Assembly (NCBI RefSeq): GCF_030816235.1
Contig: NZ_JAUSXT010000001.1
Span: 3,410,001 to 3,474,000, forward strand
Source of the DNA: Microbacterium sp. W4I4
Lineage (GTDB): Bacteria; Actinomycetota; Actinomycetes; Actinomycetales; Microbacteriaceae
Direction of reading: 5' to 3'
DNA: 64,000 nt
Under the pieces are notes generated by a model. It searched no databases and was not told the DNA's origin. It was given only the letters and a program-made list of their open reading frames with translations. This document shows positions 52,479 to 60,883 of this stretch, one piece after another (position 1 is the first letter of the stretch; each line of letters opens with the position of its first letter). A program made the position numbers and the translations under genes.

Positions 52479-53825
52479 GTGACCGACGAACGCACTCCCA
52501 CCGGCAGCATCCGCGCGATCACCGGCACGATCCGCACCTCCACGCCCACCGGCGCCATCCGCACCCTGGGTGCGGACCCCGCGACGGCCCCGATCGTCCT
52601 GCACCCCGGCGACGCGATCTCCAACGCGCGCCGCGTGCTGTACATCATCGTGCTGGGGGCGCTCACCGCGCTCGGACCGTTCACGATCGACCTGTACCTG
52701 CCGGCCTTCCCGCAGCTCGAGGAGGACTTCGCGACCTCGGCCGCGATGATCCAGCTGACCCTCACCGGTACGATGATCGGGTTCGCGCTCGGCCAGCTCG
52801 TCGTCGGACCGCTCAGCGACAAGGTCGGACGCCGGGTGCCGCTGATCGTCGTCACCGCGCTGCATGTGCTGGCCAGCATCGCCGCCGCCCTCGCCCCCGA
52901 TCTGCTCCTGCTGGGAGCGTCACGCGTCGTCATGGGCGTGGGCGCCGCCGCGGGCGGTGTCGTGGCGATGGCGATCGTGCGCGACCTGTTCGGCGGCAAG
53001 CGTCTGGTGGTCATGCTGTCGCGCCTCGCGCTGGTCTCGGGCGTCGCACCTGTGGTCGCCCCGATCGCCGGCTCCGCGCTGCTGGTGGTCATGCCCTGGC
53101 GGGGCATCTTCGTCGTGCTCGCCGCCTACGGCCTGATCATGCTCATCGCGGCATCCACGCTGATCCCCGAGACGCTGCCCAGGGCGCGCCGTCAGGATCG
53201 CGGATCGAGCACCGTGCTGCAGCGCTACCGCAGCGTGTTCTCCGACCGGGTGTTCGTCGGCGTGCTCGTCATCGGCGGCATGACCTTCTCGGGCCTGTTC
53301 TCGTACCTCTCGGCGTCACCGTTCCTGTTCCAGCAGACGCACGGTCTGGACCCGCAGCAGTACGGGCTGCTGTTCGCGGCGAACTCCCTCGGCGTGGTCG
53401 GCGGCGTGCAGGCGGCGTCGCGTCTCGCCGCGCGCTTCGGGCCGCAGTGGGTGATGGCCTTCTCCACCGGGATGCTGCTGATCTCGGGCGCCGCGATCAT
53501 CGTCTGTGACCAGGCGGGCGCAGGCTTCTGGGGCACGGTCATCCCGCTGTGGCTGTTCATGACCGCGTGCGGTTTCACGTTCCCGTGCGTGCAGGTGCTC
53601 GCGCTCGACCGGCACGGCAAGGCGGCCGGCACGGCGGCATCCGTGCTCGGCGCCTGCAACAACGGCATCGCGGCCGTCATCTCTCCCGCCGTCGGTCTGA
53701 TCTCGGCTGGGTCCGGGATCACCGCGACGACCATGGCGATCGTGATGGTCGGCTGCGCGGTGATCGCGATCCTGGCGCTGTGGCTGATCGTGCGTCCGCG
53801 CACGGTGGCGATGCTCGCCCCTTGA
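52479..53825 (+). CDS. MFS drug exporter, Bcr/CflA type
   Basis: A 448-residue transporter with 12 membrane segments. LTALGPFTIDLYLPAFPQLEEDF, QLTLTGTMIGFALGQLVVGPLSDKVGRRVPLI and GASRVVMGVGAAAGGVVAMAIVRD are the Bcr/CflA hallmarks; such pumps export bicyclomycin, chloramphenicol or cysteine-type compounds. The soluble N-terminus repeats T-G-x-I-R three times before the first membrane segment. Start is uncertain: GTG 52479 is given, ATG 52413 would add 22 residues. Confidence 0.88.
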   Translation: MTDERTPTGSIRAITGTIRTSTPTGAIRTLGADPATAPIVLHPGDAISNARRVLYIIVLGALTALGPFTIDLYLPAFPQLEEDFATSAAMIQLTLTGTMIGFALGQLVVGPLSDKVGRRVPLIVVTALHVLASIAAALAPDLLLLGASRVVMGVGAAAGGVVAMAIVRDLFGGKRLVVMLSRLALVSGVAPVVAPIAGSALLVVMPWRGIFVVLAAYGLIMLIAASTLIPETLPRARRQDRGSSTVLQRYRSVFSDRVFVGVLVIGGMTFSGLFSYLSASPFLFQQTHGLDPQQYGLLFAANSLGVVGGVQAASRLAARFGPQWVMAFSTGMLLISGAAIIVCDQAGAGFWGTVIPLWLFMTACGFTFPCVQVLALDRHGKAAGTAASVLGACNNGIAAVISPAVGLISAGSGITATTMAIVMVGCAVIAILALWLIVRPRTVAMLAP

Positions 53826-53843
53826 GTCCGGTGGCGGGACCAC

Positions 53844-54179
53844 TCACCCCATCAGGGTGAGCAGCACGTGCGAGGCCTCGAGCGCCTCCAGCTCGTGCGG
53901 TTCAGAGGCGGCGACCTGAATGGTCCCTCCCGCGGTCAGGTCGTACTCGACGCCGGCGACGCGGAACAGGATGCGCCCGGCGATGACGCTCACGAGGATC
54001 GGCACCGGTGCCTTGTGCTCGCGCAGTACGCTGCCGGCATCCATCACGAGCGTGCGGATCTTGAACCCGTCGCCGTCGAGGGTGCGGTGCGGGCGCACGC
54101 GCCCCTCCTCGACCGGATGGGCGGCGACGAGGTCTGCCGCGGAAGCCGCGAGCAGCAGATGCGAAGTGGCGAAGCTCAT
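53844..54179 (-). CDS. Small cupin-fold protein
   Basis: A 111-residue protein with a single cupin-like beta barrel: FKIRTLVMDAGSVLREHKAPVPILVSVIAGRILFRVAGVEYDLTAGGTIQVAASEPHELEAL. The usual metal ligands are only partly present (H in REHKAP and H in EPHELEA). Function unknown; such proteins often sense or bind small ligands. The ATG at 54179 lies 6 bases from TACGCT (54186-54191, minus strand), leaderless pattern. It is divergent from the PAP2 gene across 62 bp and convergent with the MFS gene. Confidence 0.8.
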   Translation of the reverse strand: MSFATSHLLLAASAADLVAAHPVEEGRVRPHRTLDGDGFKIRTLVMDAGSVLREHKAPVPILVSVIAGRILFRVAGVEYDLTAGGTIQVAASEPHELEALEASHVLLTLMG

Positions 54180-54241
54180 GGCCTGAGCGTATCCCCGGCC
54201 GCGTTCAGGGCGGGCCGCGGGACGCCAGGCAGAATGGGACG

Positions 54242-54892
54242 ATGACCCGAACTCGGATGCTGATCTCCGGCGGCGCACTGCTGGTGGCCGCCGTCGTTCT
54301 GGGCTGGGTGGTCGTCGTCCTCTTCGGCGGTGCGGTCGACGGGCTGGACCCCAGCTGGAACCGGCTGATGGGCGAGATCAGGCAGCCCTGGATGCTGACG
54401 ATCGCGTACGCGCTGAACGTCATCGGCGGCGGGTGGGTCGCGACTCTCCTCGTGCCGTTGTCGATCCTCGGGATGCTGGTGGCGCTGAAGCGCTGGAGGG
54501 CGGCCGTCTACGCCGCCGTGACCTTCGTGGTCAGCGTCGGCCTGACGCAGCTCGTCAAGGAGATCTTCGGGCGCGCCAGACCGGAGGATCTTCTCGTGCC
54601 CTCGGACTTCGGATCCTTCCCCTCGGGGCACACGGCGCACGCGGCGACCATCGCGCTGGTGCTCATCCTGGTCTTCCGCCGGCGGTGGATCGTGATCGCC
54701 GGCATCATCTGGACACTCGCGATGGCACTGTCCCGTACGATCCTCAGCGTGCACTGGCTCACCGACACGATCGGCGGGATGCTGATCGGCGCTGGTGCCG
54801 CCTTGCTCGTGGCCGGGATGATGGGGGAGTGGGCGCTGCTCCCCGCGTACGAGAACACCCGGGTCGCATCGAACACCAAGGAGCAGTCATGA
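54242..54892 (+). CDS. PAP2-family membrane phosphatase
   Basis: A 216-residue protein with about six membrane segments and the acid phosphatase triad: KEIFGRARPEDLL (KX6RP), PSGHTAHAAT (PSGH) and SRTILSVHWLTDTIGG (SRX5HX3D). Likely a lipid or undecaprenyl pyrophosphate phosphatase acting at the outer face of the membrane. The ATG lies 6 bases after CAGAAT, near the leaderless pattern. Its stop overlaps the GNAT start (ATGA). Confidence 0.92.
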   Translation: MTRTRMLISGGALLVAAVVLGWVVVVLFGGAVDGLDPSWNRLMGEIRQPWMLTIAYALNVIGGGWVATLLVPLSILGMLVALKRWRAAVYAAVTFVVSVGLTQLVKEIFGRARPEDLLVPSDFGSFPSGHTAHAATIALVLILVFRRRWIVIAGIIWTLAMALSRTILSVHWLTDTIGGMLIGAGAALLVAGMMGEWALLPAYENTRVASNTKEQS

Positions 54893-55506
54893 CCGAGACC
54901 GGCGCAACCCGCATCCGCCCCTACCGCCCTTCCGATCGCGAGGCGATGTACGAAGTCTGCGTGCGGACGGCCGACGCCGGAGCGGACGCGACGGGAGTGT
55001 TCGACGACGACCGGCTGTGGGGCGACATCTTCGCCGTGCCCTACGTGGAGCGGCATCCCGATCTCGCCTGGGTGGTGGAATCGCCCGACGGCCGCACGAT
55101 CGGTTACATCGTCTCGACCGACGACACCGAGGCCTTCGAGACGTGGTTCCGCGACGAGTGGTGGCCGGGCGTGGCAGACCGCTACCCGCTGTCGGGGAAC
55201 GCCGAGCCGACCCGTCAGGACGGCATCATCGACTACGCGAGCAGGCGCGCCCCGGGGCGTGAGCAGCATGTGGCGCACTACCCCGCGCACCTGCACATCG
55301 ACCTGCTGCCCGAGACGCAGGGACAGGGACTCGGACGACGTCTGATCGAGACGCTGTTCGCCGAGCTCCGGCGCCGCGGCGTGCCCGGCCTGCATCTCGG
55401 CATGAATCCGGAGAACGCCGGCGCCGGTGCGTTCTACGAGCGGATCGGGATGCAACAGCTGGAGTCGGGGCCGGACAGCACCATGTACGGGATGCTGTTC
55501 GACTGA
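54889..55506 (+). CDS. GNAT-family N-acetyltransferase
   Basis: A 205-residue acetyltransferase. The N-terminal ATRIRPYRPSDREAMYEVCVRT, acetyl-CoA loop LPETQGQGLGRRLIETLFAELRRRG (about 140-164) and LHLGMNPENAGAGAFYERIGM are typical. Length and the WWPGVADRYPL insertion match the actinobacterial group often compared with O-GlcNAcase C-terminal domains. Substrate unknown. ATG 54889 overlaps the preceding stop; the frame is open far upstream but not protein-like. Confidence 0.9.
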   Translation: MTETGATRIRPYRPSDREAMYEVCVRTADAGADATGVFDDDRLWGDIFAVPYVERHPDLAWVVESPDGRTIGYIVSTDDTEAFETWFRDEWWPGVADRYPLSGNAEPTRQDGIIDYASRRAPGREQHVAHYPAHLHIDLLPETQGQGLGRRLIETLFAELRRRGVPGLHLGMNPENAGAGAFYERIGMQQLESGPDSTMYGMLFD

Positions 55507-55524
55507 TCCTGCTCGGGCTCCTGC

Positions 55525-56904
55525 TCAGGCCTCCAGCGGACGGGGTGCGGCGAGCACCTCGTTGAGCGCCTCGGTGCTCGACGGGTGCGTCCAGATGCTG
55601 TCGCGCAACTCGGTCGCCGTCACGTCATGGCGCATCGCGAGGGCGATGAGGTTGATGACCTCCTGCGCGTCGATCGAGAACACCACGGCTCCGAGGATCA
55701 GGTCGGTGTCGGCATCGATGAGCACCTTGATCAGTCCGTGGGTCTCCCCGACGATCTTCGGGCGCGGCATCGCGGCGATGTCGATGATGGCCTTGGATGC
55801 GACGAGTACACGTCGACCGCTCGCGCGCGCTTGGGCCTCGTTCATGCCGACGCGGCCGAGGGGAGGGGTGAGGAAGACCGTGTACGGCACCGCCGTGCGG
55901 TCGTCAGTCGTGCGTGCGCCCGAGCCGTTCAGCTGGTCCATCACGATCCGGTTGTCGTCCAGCGAGATGTAGGTGAACTGCGGTCCGCCGTTGACGTCGC
56001 CCACGGCGAAGATGTGCGGCACCGAGGTGCGCAGCCGGTCATCCACGACGACGTAGCCGCGCTCGTCGACCGCCACGCCCGCGGTGTCGAGTCCGAGCTC
56101 GGCAGTGACCGGATGCCGGCCGACGGCCACCAGCACGGCATCCGTCTCGAGCGTCCGGGCCCCGCCGCCGACGGCGAGTTCCACGGTCGTGGTTCCGGAC
56201 TCGTCACGGATGCTGCGCACATCGCCGCCGAGGATGAGCTGCACTCCGGACTCCTCGAGCAGCGAGCGGGCGGCATCCGCCACATCGCGGTCCTCGTTGC
56301 GCATGAACGTGTCACCGTGGTCGATGATCGTGACCCGGGAGCCGAACTTCGAGAACATGCCCGCGAACTCCAGGCCGACGTAGCCGCCGCCGACGATGAC
56401 GAGCCGCTCGGGGAGCGGATCGACGTGCTGGATCGTGGTCGAATCGAACGCCCGCGAGCCGTCGACCGGGAAGCGGGGTTCGGCAGGAGCCGTCCCGGTG
56501 TTGATGATGATGGTCTCCGCGTGCATGGTGAGCGTGTCGTCGCCGGCGGTGACCTGCACGTCGTGCGCACCGGTGAACCGGGCGCGGCCGTCGATGAGGG
56601 TGACGGTGTCGACTTCGGCGAGCATCGCGTGATTGCGGGCGCGCAGCTTCTCGGTCAGGGCGTCGCGACCGGCGACCGCGGCGGTGAACCAGGCCTGCGG
56701 GTCGTCCTCGGGCCGCCGCTGGGAGGCGCTGTGCACGAGGTCCTTCGTCGGGATGCAGGCGATGTTGATGCAGCTGCCGCCGTACATGGCGTTCGACTGC
56801 TCCACGAGGGCGACCGATCGGCCGTTGCGTCCGAGCGCTCCGGCGAGGGTCTTGCCGCCCTTGCCCCACCCGATGACGAGCACGTCCACATCGATGTCAG
56901 CCAT
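55525..56904 (-). CDS. FAD-dependent pyridine nucleotide-disulfide oxidoreductase, RclA-like
   Basis: A 459-residue class I flavoprotein. The FAD-binding start VLVIGWGKGGKTLAGALGRNGRSVALVE, redox-active cysteines in GGSCINIACIPTKDL (CX4C, about 44-49), NAD domain LVIVGGGYVGLEFAGMFSKFGSRVTII and C-terminal interface IWTHPSSTEALNEVL are present. The CINIACIPTK form resembles RclA, a Cu(II) reductase for hypochlorite resistance, more than lipoamide dehydrogenase. The last His-Pro is present, with Ser-Ser-Thr-Glu following. ATG 56904 is 7 bases from TAGAGT (56912-56917, minus strand), leaderless pattern. Confidence 0.9.
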   Translation of the reverse strand: MADIDVDVLVIGWGKGGKTLAGALGRNGRSVALVEQSNAMYGGSCINIACIPTKDLVHSASQRRPEDDPQAWFTAAVAGRDALTEKLRARNHAMLAEVDTVTLIDGRARFTGAHDVQVTAGDDTLTMHAETIIINTGTAPAEPRFPVDGSRAFDSTTIQHVDPLPERLVIVGGGYVGLEFAGMFSKFGSRVTIIDHGDTFMRNEDRDVADAARSLLEESGVQLILGGDVRSIRDESGTTTVELAVGGGARTLETDAVLVAVGRHPVTAELGLDTAGVAVDERGYVVVDDRLRTSVPHIFAVGDVNGGPQFTYISLDDNRIVMDQLNGSGARTTDDRTAVPYTVFLTPPLGRVGMNEAQARASGRRVLVASKAIIDIAAMPRPKIVGETHGLIKVLIDADTDLILGAVVFSIDAQEVINLIALAMRHDVTATELRDSIWTHPSSTEALNEVLAAPRPLEA

Positions 56905-56937
56905 GAGGGAAACTCTAGGCGGGTGTCATACGGAAAT

Positions 56938-56974
56938 GGTCCGAGCCCCGGGACTTCGTCTCAGGGCTCGGACC
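56938..56974 (-). terminator. Terminator hairpin after tRNA-Ser
   Basis: GGTCCGAGCCC and GGGCTCGGACC form a perfect 11-bp stem with a 15-nt loop, starting 6 bases past the tRNA 3' end on the minus strand and followed by ATTTCC. It ends tRNA transcription before the flavoprotein gene. Confidence 0.8.
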
Positions 56975-56979
56975 AATGG

Positions 56980-57064
56980 CGGTGACGGAGGGATTCGAAC
57001 CCTCGGTTGCTTGCACAACACACGCTTTCCAAGCGTGCTCCTTCGGCCGCTCGGACACGTCACC
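56980..57064 (-). tRNA. tRNA-Ser (GGA anticodon)
   Basis: An 85-nt class II tRNA on the minus strand: acceptor GGTGACG/CGTCACC with discriminator G, anticodon stem ACGCT/AGCGT around a loop with anticodon GGA, a long variable arm, and T-arm GGGTTCGAATCCC (as read from the minus strand). The 3' CCA is not encoded. Confidence 0.95.
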
Positions 57065-57127
57065 AGGAACAACCTGTCCATCCTATCCGATGGCGTGAGC
57101 TCCGATGAACAACGCCTGAGTCGAGGG

Positions 57128-57589
57128 TCACAGCAGCTGCTCCACCCGGTAGGGGACCATCTCGCGCATGACCAGGCCGGTCGTGGTGCGCTTGACGCCG
57201 TCGACGTCGAGGATGCGACCCGCGATGCGGTAGAGGTCGTCGGCGTCTCGGGCGACGACGCGGATCAATAGATCGGTGATACCTGACAGGCCGAGCACTT
57301 CGACGACCTCCGGGATAGCGGCGAGCGATTCCCCGACGCGGTCGAGCTTGCGCTGAGTCACGCTGGTGACGACATAGGCGCTCAGCTGATAGCCGAGCGC
57401 ACCGGGATCGATGCGTCGCTGGAAGGAGCGCAACGTGCCGTCCTCGTCGTACCGGACGAGACGGGCGCGCACGGTGTTCCTGGCCAGGCCGGTCGCTTCA
57501 GCCAGCGCGAGGGTGGTGGTGCCAGGGCTGCGGATGAGTTCGCGGAGCAGGTTGCGGTCGGTTCGATCGGCCAGGCGGTTGCGTGCCAC
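57128..57589 (-). CDS. Lrp/AsnC-family regulator
   Basis: A 153-residue Lrp protein. The helix-turn-helix is at about 8-55 (DRTDRNLLRELIRSPGTTTLALAEATGLARNTVRARLVRYDEDGTL) and the ligand-binding RAM domain at 70-150 (YVVTSVTQRKLDRVGESLAAIPEVVEVLGLSGITDLLIRVVARDADDL). GTG start from the family alignment. It is divergent from the pyruvate dehydrogenase-like gene, whose control region holds repeated TGATCTTGAT elements; it probably regulates that gene in response to an amino or keto acid. Confidence 0.9.
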   Translation of the reverse strand: MARNRLADRTDRNLLRELIRSPGTTTLALAEATGLARNTVRARLVRYDEDGTLRSFQRRIDPGALGYQLSAYVVTSVTQRKLDRVGESLAAIPEVVEVLGLSGITDLLIRVVARDADDLYRIAGRILDVDGVKRTTTGLVMREMVPYRVEQLL

Positions 57590-57637
57590 TGTGATCAGGT
57601 CCTGTCGTTGTTGAAACGTGAATTTGCGCGTTCTGCT

Positions 57638-57679
57638 TGATCTTGATGCTGTCTATTGTGCACCACGGGTGATCTTGAT
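57638..57679. promoter_or_regulatory. Paired TGATCTTGAT sites, candidate Lrp operators
   Basis: TGATCTTGAT occurs at 57638-57647 and 57670-57679, 32 bp (about three helical turns) apart on the same strand, in an AT-rich 226-bp divergent spacer. A possible -10 TATTGT (57654-57659) for the downstream gene lies between them. The rest of the spacer shows nothing definite. Confidence 0.5.
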
Positions 57680-57815
57680 CGAATGGCGGAACCATCTGCT
57701 TCTTTCCGGCCAGCTCCCGGGGTAACCCGACTCGGGAGCGTCCGCGCCCCACAAGGGTCGGAACGCGATGAGGAACGGCGAAGCTGCCGCGCCTCGAATT
57801 CAAGGAATCCGCCAT

Positions 57816-60149
57816 ATGTCTTTCGCCATCGCCCCCGCAGCATTCACTGGGCCGCCCACGTCCGATCTCGCCGCGCTCGCCACAATCGAGCGGCGGGTGC
57901 TGTGGCTCGCGACGTCGATGATCCACCACGCGAACCGCGTTCGTTCCAGCTCCTCGGGACTGAAGGTCGGCGGACATCAGGCATCGAGCGCGTCCATAGC
58001 GACGATCATGACGGCACTGTGGTTCGAGCAGCTGCGCGCCGAAGACCGTGTATCGGTCAAACCTCATGCATCGCCTGTGCTGCACGCCATCAACTACCTG
58101 CTCGGCGAGATCGGCGAGGAGCACATGACCACGCTGCGCGGGTTCGGCGGAGTACAGAGCTACCCGAGCCGGTCGAAGGATCCCGACACCGTCGACTACT
58201 CCACGGGTTCCGTGGGCATCGGCGCCACGGCTCCGATCTGGGGCGCGATCTCGCGTCGCTATGCATCGTCGGTCTCCGGAACACCGTCGTACGGACGCCA
58301 GTACTCCCTGGTCGGCGATGCCGAGCTCGATGAGGGGGCAGTCTGGGAGGCTGTGCTCGACCCGCACGTGCCGGACCTCGGCGAACTCGTCTGGATCATC
58401 GACCTCAACCGCCAGTCGCTCGACCGAGTCGTGCCGAACATCGCGGCGGGAAAGATCGAGCGGATGTTCGGCGCTGCCGGTTGGCAGGTCATCACCGTTC
58501 CGTTCGGCGGGCAGCTCGAGGAGCTGTTCCGTCGCCCGGGCGGCGAGGCACTGCGCGCCCGCATCCTCGACATGCCCAACGCCGAATTCCAGCGTCTGCT
58601 GCGCTGCCGGGCGGATGAGCTGCGGCAGCGGTTGCCAGGAGCGGATACCGCCGCATCCAGCATCCGCTCTCTTCTCGACGCCATCGGCGACGGCGAGCTC
58701 GTGAGCACGATCCGCAACCTCGGCGGGCACGACCTGGCAGCGCTCCGCGCAGCCTTCGCGCAGATCGACGACACCCGCCCGACTGTGATCATCGCGTACA
58801 CGATCAAGGGCAAGGGTCTGCCGACGGCGGGCCATCCGCAGAACCACTCCTCTCTGCTGACCTTCGAGCAGTACGACCAGCTGGCAGACGAGCTGGGTAT
58901 GGATCCTGCCGCACCGTGGGCGCGCTTCGACCCGGACTCCTCTGAGGGGCGGCTGTGCGCGGAGGCGGCCGAGCGGTTGCGGCGGGACCCGGTGGTAGAC
59001 GTGACTCCGCCGCCGGTTCCCACCGATTTCTGCCGTACCCCCTCGGGAACCGGCACGACCCAGGCCGCTCTCGGCCGGGTGCTGCTGGATCTGACCCGAT
59101 CCGCACCTGAGGTCGCTCGACGGATTGTGACCGCGAGTCCCGATGTCTCCAGCAGCACGAATCTGGCGGGGTGGTTGAACAAGGCTGGTGTCTGGTCTAC
59201 CAGCGACCGTCAGAACTGGTTCGCCGATGACCCCGAGACGATCATGCACTGGCGCGAGCGGCCGAGCGGCCAGCACATCGAGCTGGGCATCGCCGAGGTC
59301 AATCTTGTGAGCCTCATCAGCGAACTCGGAACCACGTGGAGTCGCTGGGGTCAGCCGCTGTTCCCGATCGGCGTGCTGTACGACCCATTCGTGGAGCGAG
59401 CGCTGGAGCCCTGGTCGTACGGCATGTACGCAGGCGGTCAGTCGATCCTCATCGGCACTCCCTCAGGGGTATCGCTGGCCGCTGAGGGTGGCGCGCACCA
59501 ATCGATCAAGACGCCGTCGATCGGCCTGGAGCAGCCTGAGTGCATCAGCTTCGAGCCCGCCTTCATGCAGGAAGTCGAATGGATGCTGTTGGCGGCCATG
59601 TCGCAGATGGCCCGCCCCGGCGGCAAGTCCGCCTACCTGCGTCTGTCGACCAAGCCGGTGGACCAGGCGCTTGCCGCGATCCCCACCGACCCGGCCGCGC
59701 GGGAGCGCAGGCGCCGTCAGGTCGTCGCAGGCGGTTACCGGCTGCGCAGCGCGGAACGCCCTGACGCGACGATCATCATGATGGGCGCGATGGCTCCGGA
59801 TGCCCTGGAGGCAGCCGACCGCCTCGCCACGCTCGGTGTGGACGCTGACGTCGTCTGCGTGACCAGCCCCGGATTGCTGTTCGAAGCTGTGCAGGCGCGA
59901 GGCGGCCGGGGCGAGGGGAGTGACTGGATCCTCGACCAGGTGCTTCCGGCAGACCGCGCACGCCCCATGGTGACCGTACTCGACGGGCATCCGCACGCGC
60001 TCGCGTTCCTCGCCGGAAGGCACGGCGTCCCCGCGCTCCACCTCGGTGTCAGCCGGTTCGGGCAGTCCGGCGACCTCGCCGACGTCTATCGGCATCACGG
60101 CATCGATGCGGACAGCATCGTGCGCGCGGTGCTCGATGTGACGGGTTGA
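57816..60149 (+). CDS. Pyruvate dehydrogenase E1-like ThDP enzyme, homodimeric type, stand-alone
   Basis: A 777-residue thiamine-diphosphate protein with the three-domain order of homodimeric E1/transketolase. GLKVGGHQASSASIATIMTALWFEQL (48-73), DYSTGSVGIGATAPIWGA (128-145), the ThDP-Mg motif GDAELDEGAVWEAV...DLNRQSLD (167-203) and the second-domain EPAFMQEVEWMLLAAMSQM are visible. It is about 110-130 residues shorter than AceE and has no E2 or E3 gene beside it. The substrate may be pyruvate or another 2-oxo acid. ATG 57816 follows AAGGAATC. It is divergent from an Lrp regulator that probably controls it. Confidence 0.82.
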   Translation: MSFAIAPAAFTGPPTSDLAALATIERRVLWLATSMIHHANRVRSSSSGLKVGGHQASSASIATIMTALWFEQLRAEDRVSVKPHASPVLHAINYLLGEIGEEHMTTLRGFGGVQSYPSRSKDPDTVDYSTGSVGIGATAPIWGAISRRYASSVSGTPSYGRQYSLVGDAELDEGAVWEAVLDPHVPDLGELVWIIDLNRQSLDRVVPNIAAGKIERMFGAAGWQVITVPFGGQLEELFRRPGGEALRARILDMPNAEFQRLLRCRADELRQRLPGADTAASSIRSLLDAIGDGELVSTIRNLGGHDLAALRAAFAQIDDTRPTVIIAYTIKGKGLPTAGHPQNHSSLLTFEQYDQLADELGMDPAAPWARFDPDSSEGRLCAEAAERLRRDPVVDVTPPPVPTDFCRTPSGTGTTQAALGRVLLDLTRSAPEVARRIVTASPDVSSSTNLAGWLNKAGVWSTSDRQNWFADDPETIMHWRERPSGQHIELGIAEVNLVSLISELGTTWSRWGQPLFPIGVLYDPFVERALEPWSYGMYAGGQSILIGTPSGVSLAAEGGAHQSIKTPSIGLEQPECISFEPAFMQEVEWMLLAAMSQMARPGGKSAYLRLSTKPVDQALAAIPTDPAARERRRRQVVAGGYRLRSAERPDATIIMMGAMAPDALEAADRLATLGVDADVVCVTSPGLLFEAVQARGGRGEGSDWILDQVLPADRARPMVTVLDGHPHALAFLAGRHGVPALHLGVSRFGQSGDLADVYRHHGIDADSIVRAVLDVTG

Positions 60150-60169
60150 GGCGAGTCGCCGGTACGCGT

Positions 60170-60847
60170 TCAGATCGCGGGTACTTCTACGGCGCTGCGA
60201 ACGAATGCGGCGACCGCGTCGAGATCCTTCTCGAATCGCCCATCGCCGAGAGGGCGATTCGTGCGGGTGAGGGAGTCGACACCCCATGGCCGCACGGCAA
60301 CGATGGAGTCCGCGACATTGTCGGCCGACAGGCCCCCCGCGAGAACGACGGGGATGCCAACGCTGGCGACGATCTCAGCGCTGCGTGACCAGTCGTGCGT
60401 GATGCCCGCGGCACCGACTCCCTGCACGTCGGTCGTGTACGAGTCCAGGATGAGATAGTCGGCGACGGCAGCGTATTCGATTGCCATCGCGAGGTCGCCC
60501 TCGGCGCCGACCGCGATGGCCTGCATGATCTCCATGCCCTCGGGCAGCATGCCGCGAAGTATGCGGACGGCGTCGGGGCCGACCGCACCGATCTCTCCGC
60601 ACAGGTGCAGGATGTCAGGATGGACGGTCGCTGCCATCCGAGCGATCTCCTCGAGCTCCGTCTCCACGCTGAGTGCGACGGAACGCGCGCGTCCACGCAG
60701 TGCCGCGACCGCTTCAGCAGCAACTTCTTCGCTGATCTGACCGGGTAGGCCGACGGTGGTCGGGGTGAGGCCGACATGATCCACTCCTCGTTCGGCCAGA
60801 GCGACGGCTTCGGCAGCGGACTGGGCGGTGTAGATCTGCACGATCAT
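60170..60847 (-). CDS. TrpF-family (phosphoribosylanthranilate isomerase-like) protein without catalytic Cys
   Basis: A 225-residue TIM-barrel protein with TrpF-like order: an N-terminal strand, HPDILHLCGE (76-85; TrpF has D-x-V-Q-L-H-G), ADYLILDSYTTDVQGVGAAGITHDW (129-153, catalytic-type Asp 135) and VVLAGGLSADNVADSIVAVRPWGVD (167-191). TrpF normally begins KICG with the catalytic cysteine; here the same strand reads VQIYTAQS. It sits beside an RpiR regulator and a sugar transporter, not with trp genes, so it is probably an isomerase or aldolase-like enzyme of sugar catabolism rather than of tryptophan synthesis. Confidence 0.8.
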   Translation of the reverse strand: MIVQIYTAQSAAEAVALAERGVDHVGLTPTTVGLPGQISEEVAAEAVAALRGRARSVALSVETELEEIARMAATVHPDILHLCGEIGAVGPDAVRILRGMLPEGMEIMQAIAVGAEGDLAMAIEYAAVADYLILDSYTTDVQGVGAAGITHDWSRSAEIVASVGIPVVLAGGLSADNVADSIVAVRPWGVDSLTRTNRPLGDGRFEKDLDAVAAFVRSAVEVPAI

Positions 60848-60883
60848 GGATGACTCCTCGTTGTTCGGGAAGCGGGCGAGCGC

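Noticed and set aside
56980..57064. tRNA-Ser as the attachment site of an island covering 57-64 kb
   Set aside because: The tRNA 3' end, where integrases usually act, faces the flavoprotein gene, not the 57-64 kb side. No integrase and no repeat of the tRNA 3' end were seen in the window.
57590..57815. A short gene in the Lrp-E1 spacer
   Set aside because: Open frames here are short, overlap the repeated TGATCTTGAT elements and have no ribosome binding site; the AT-richer sequence fits a divergent promoter region.
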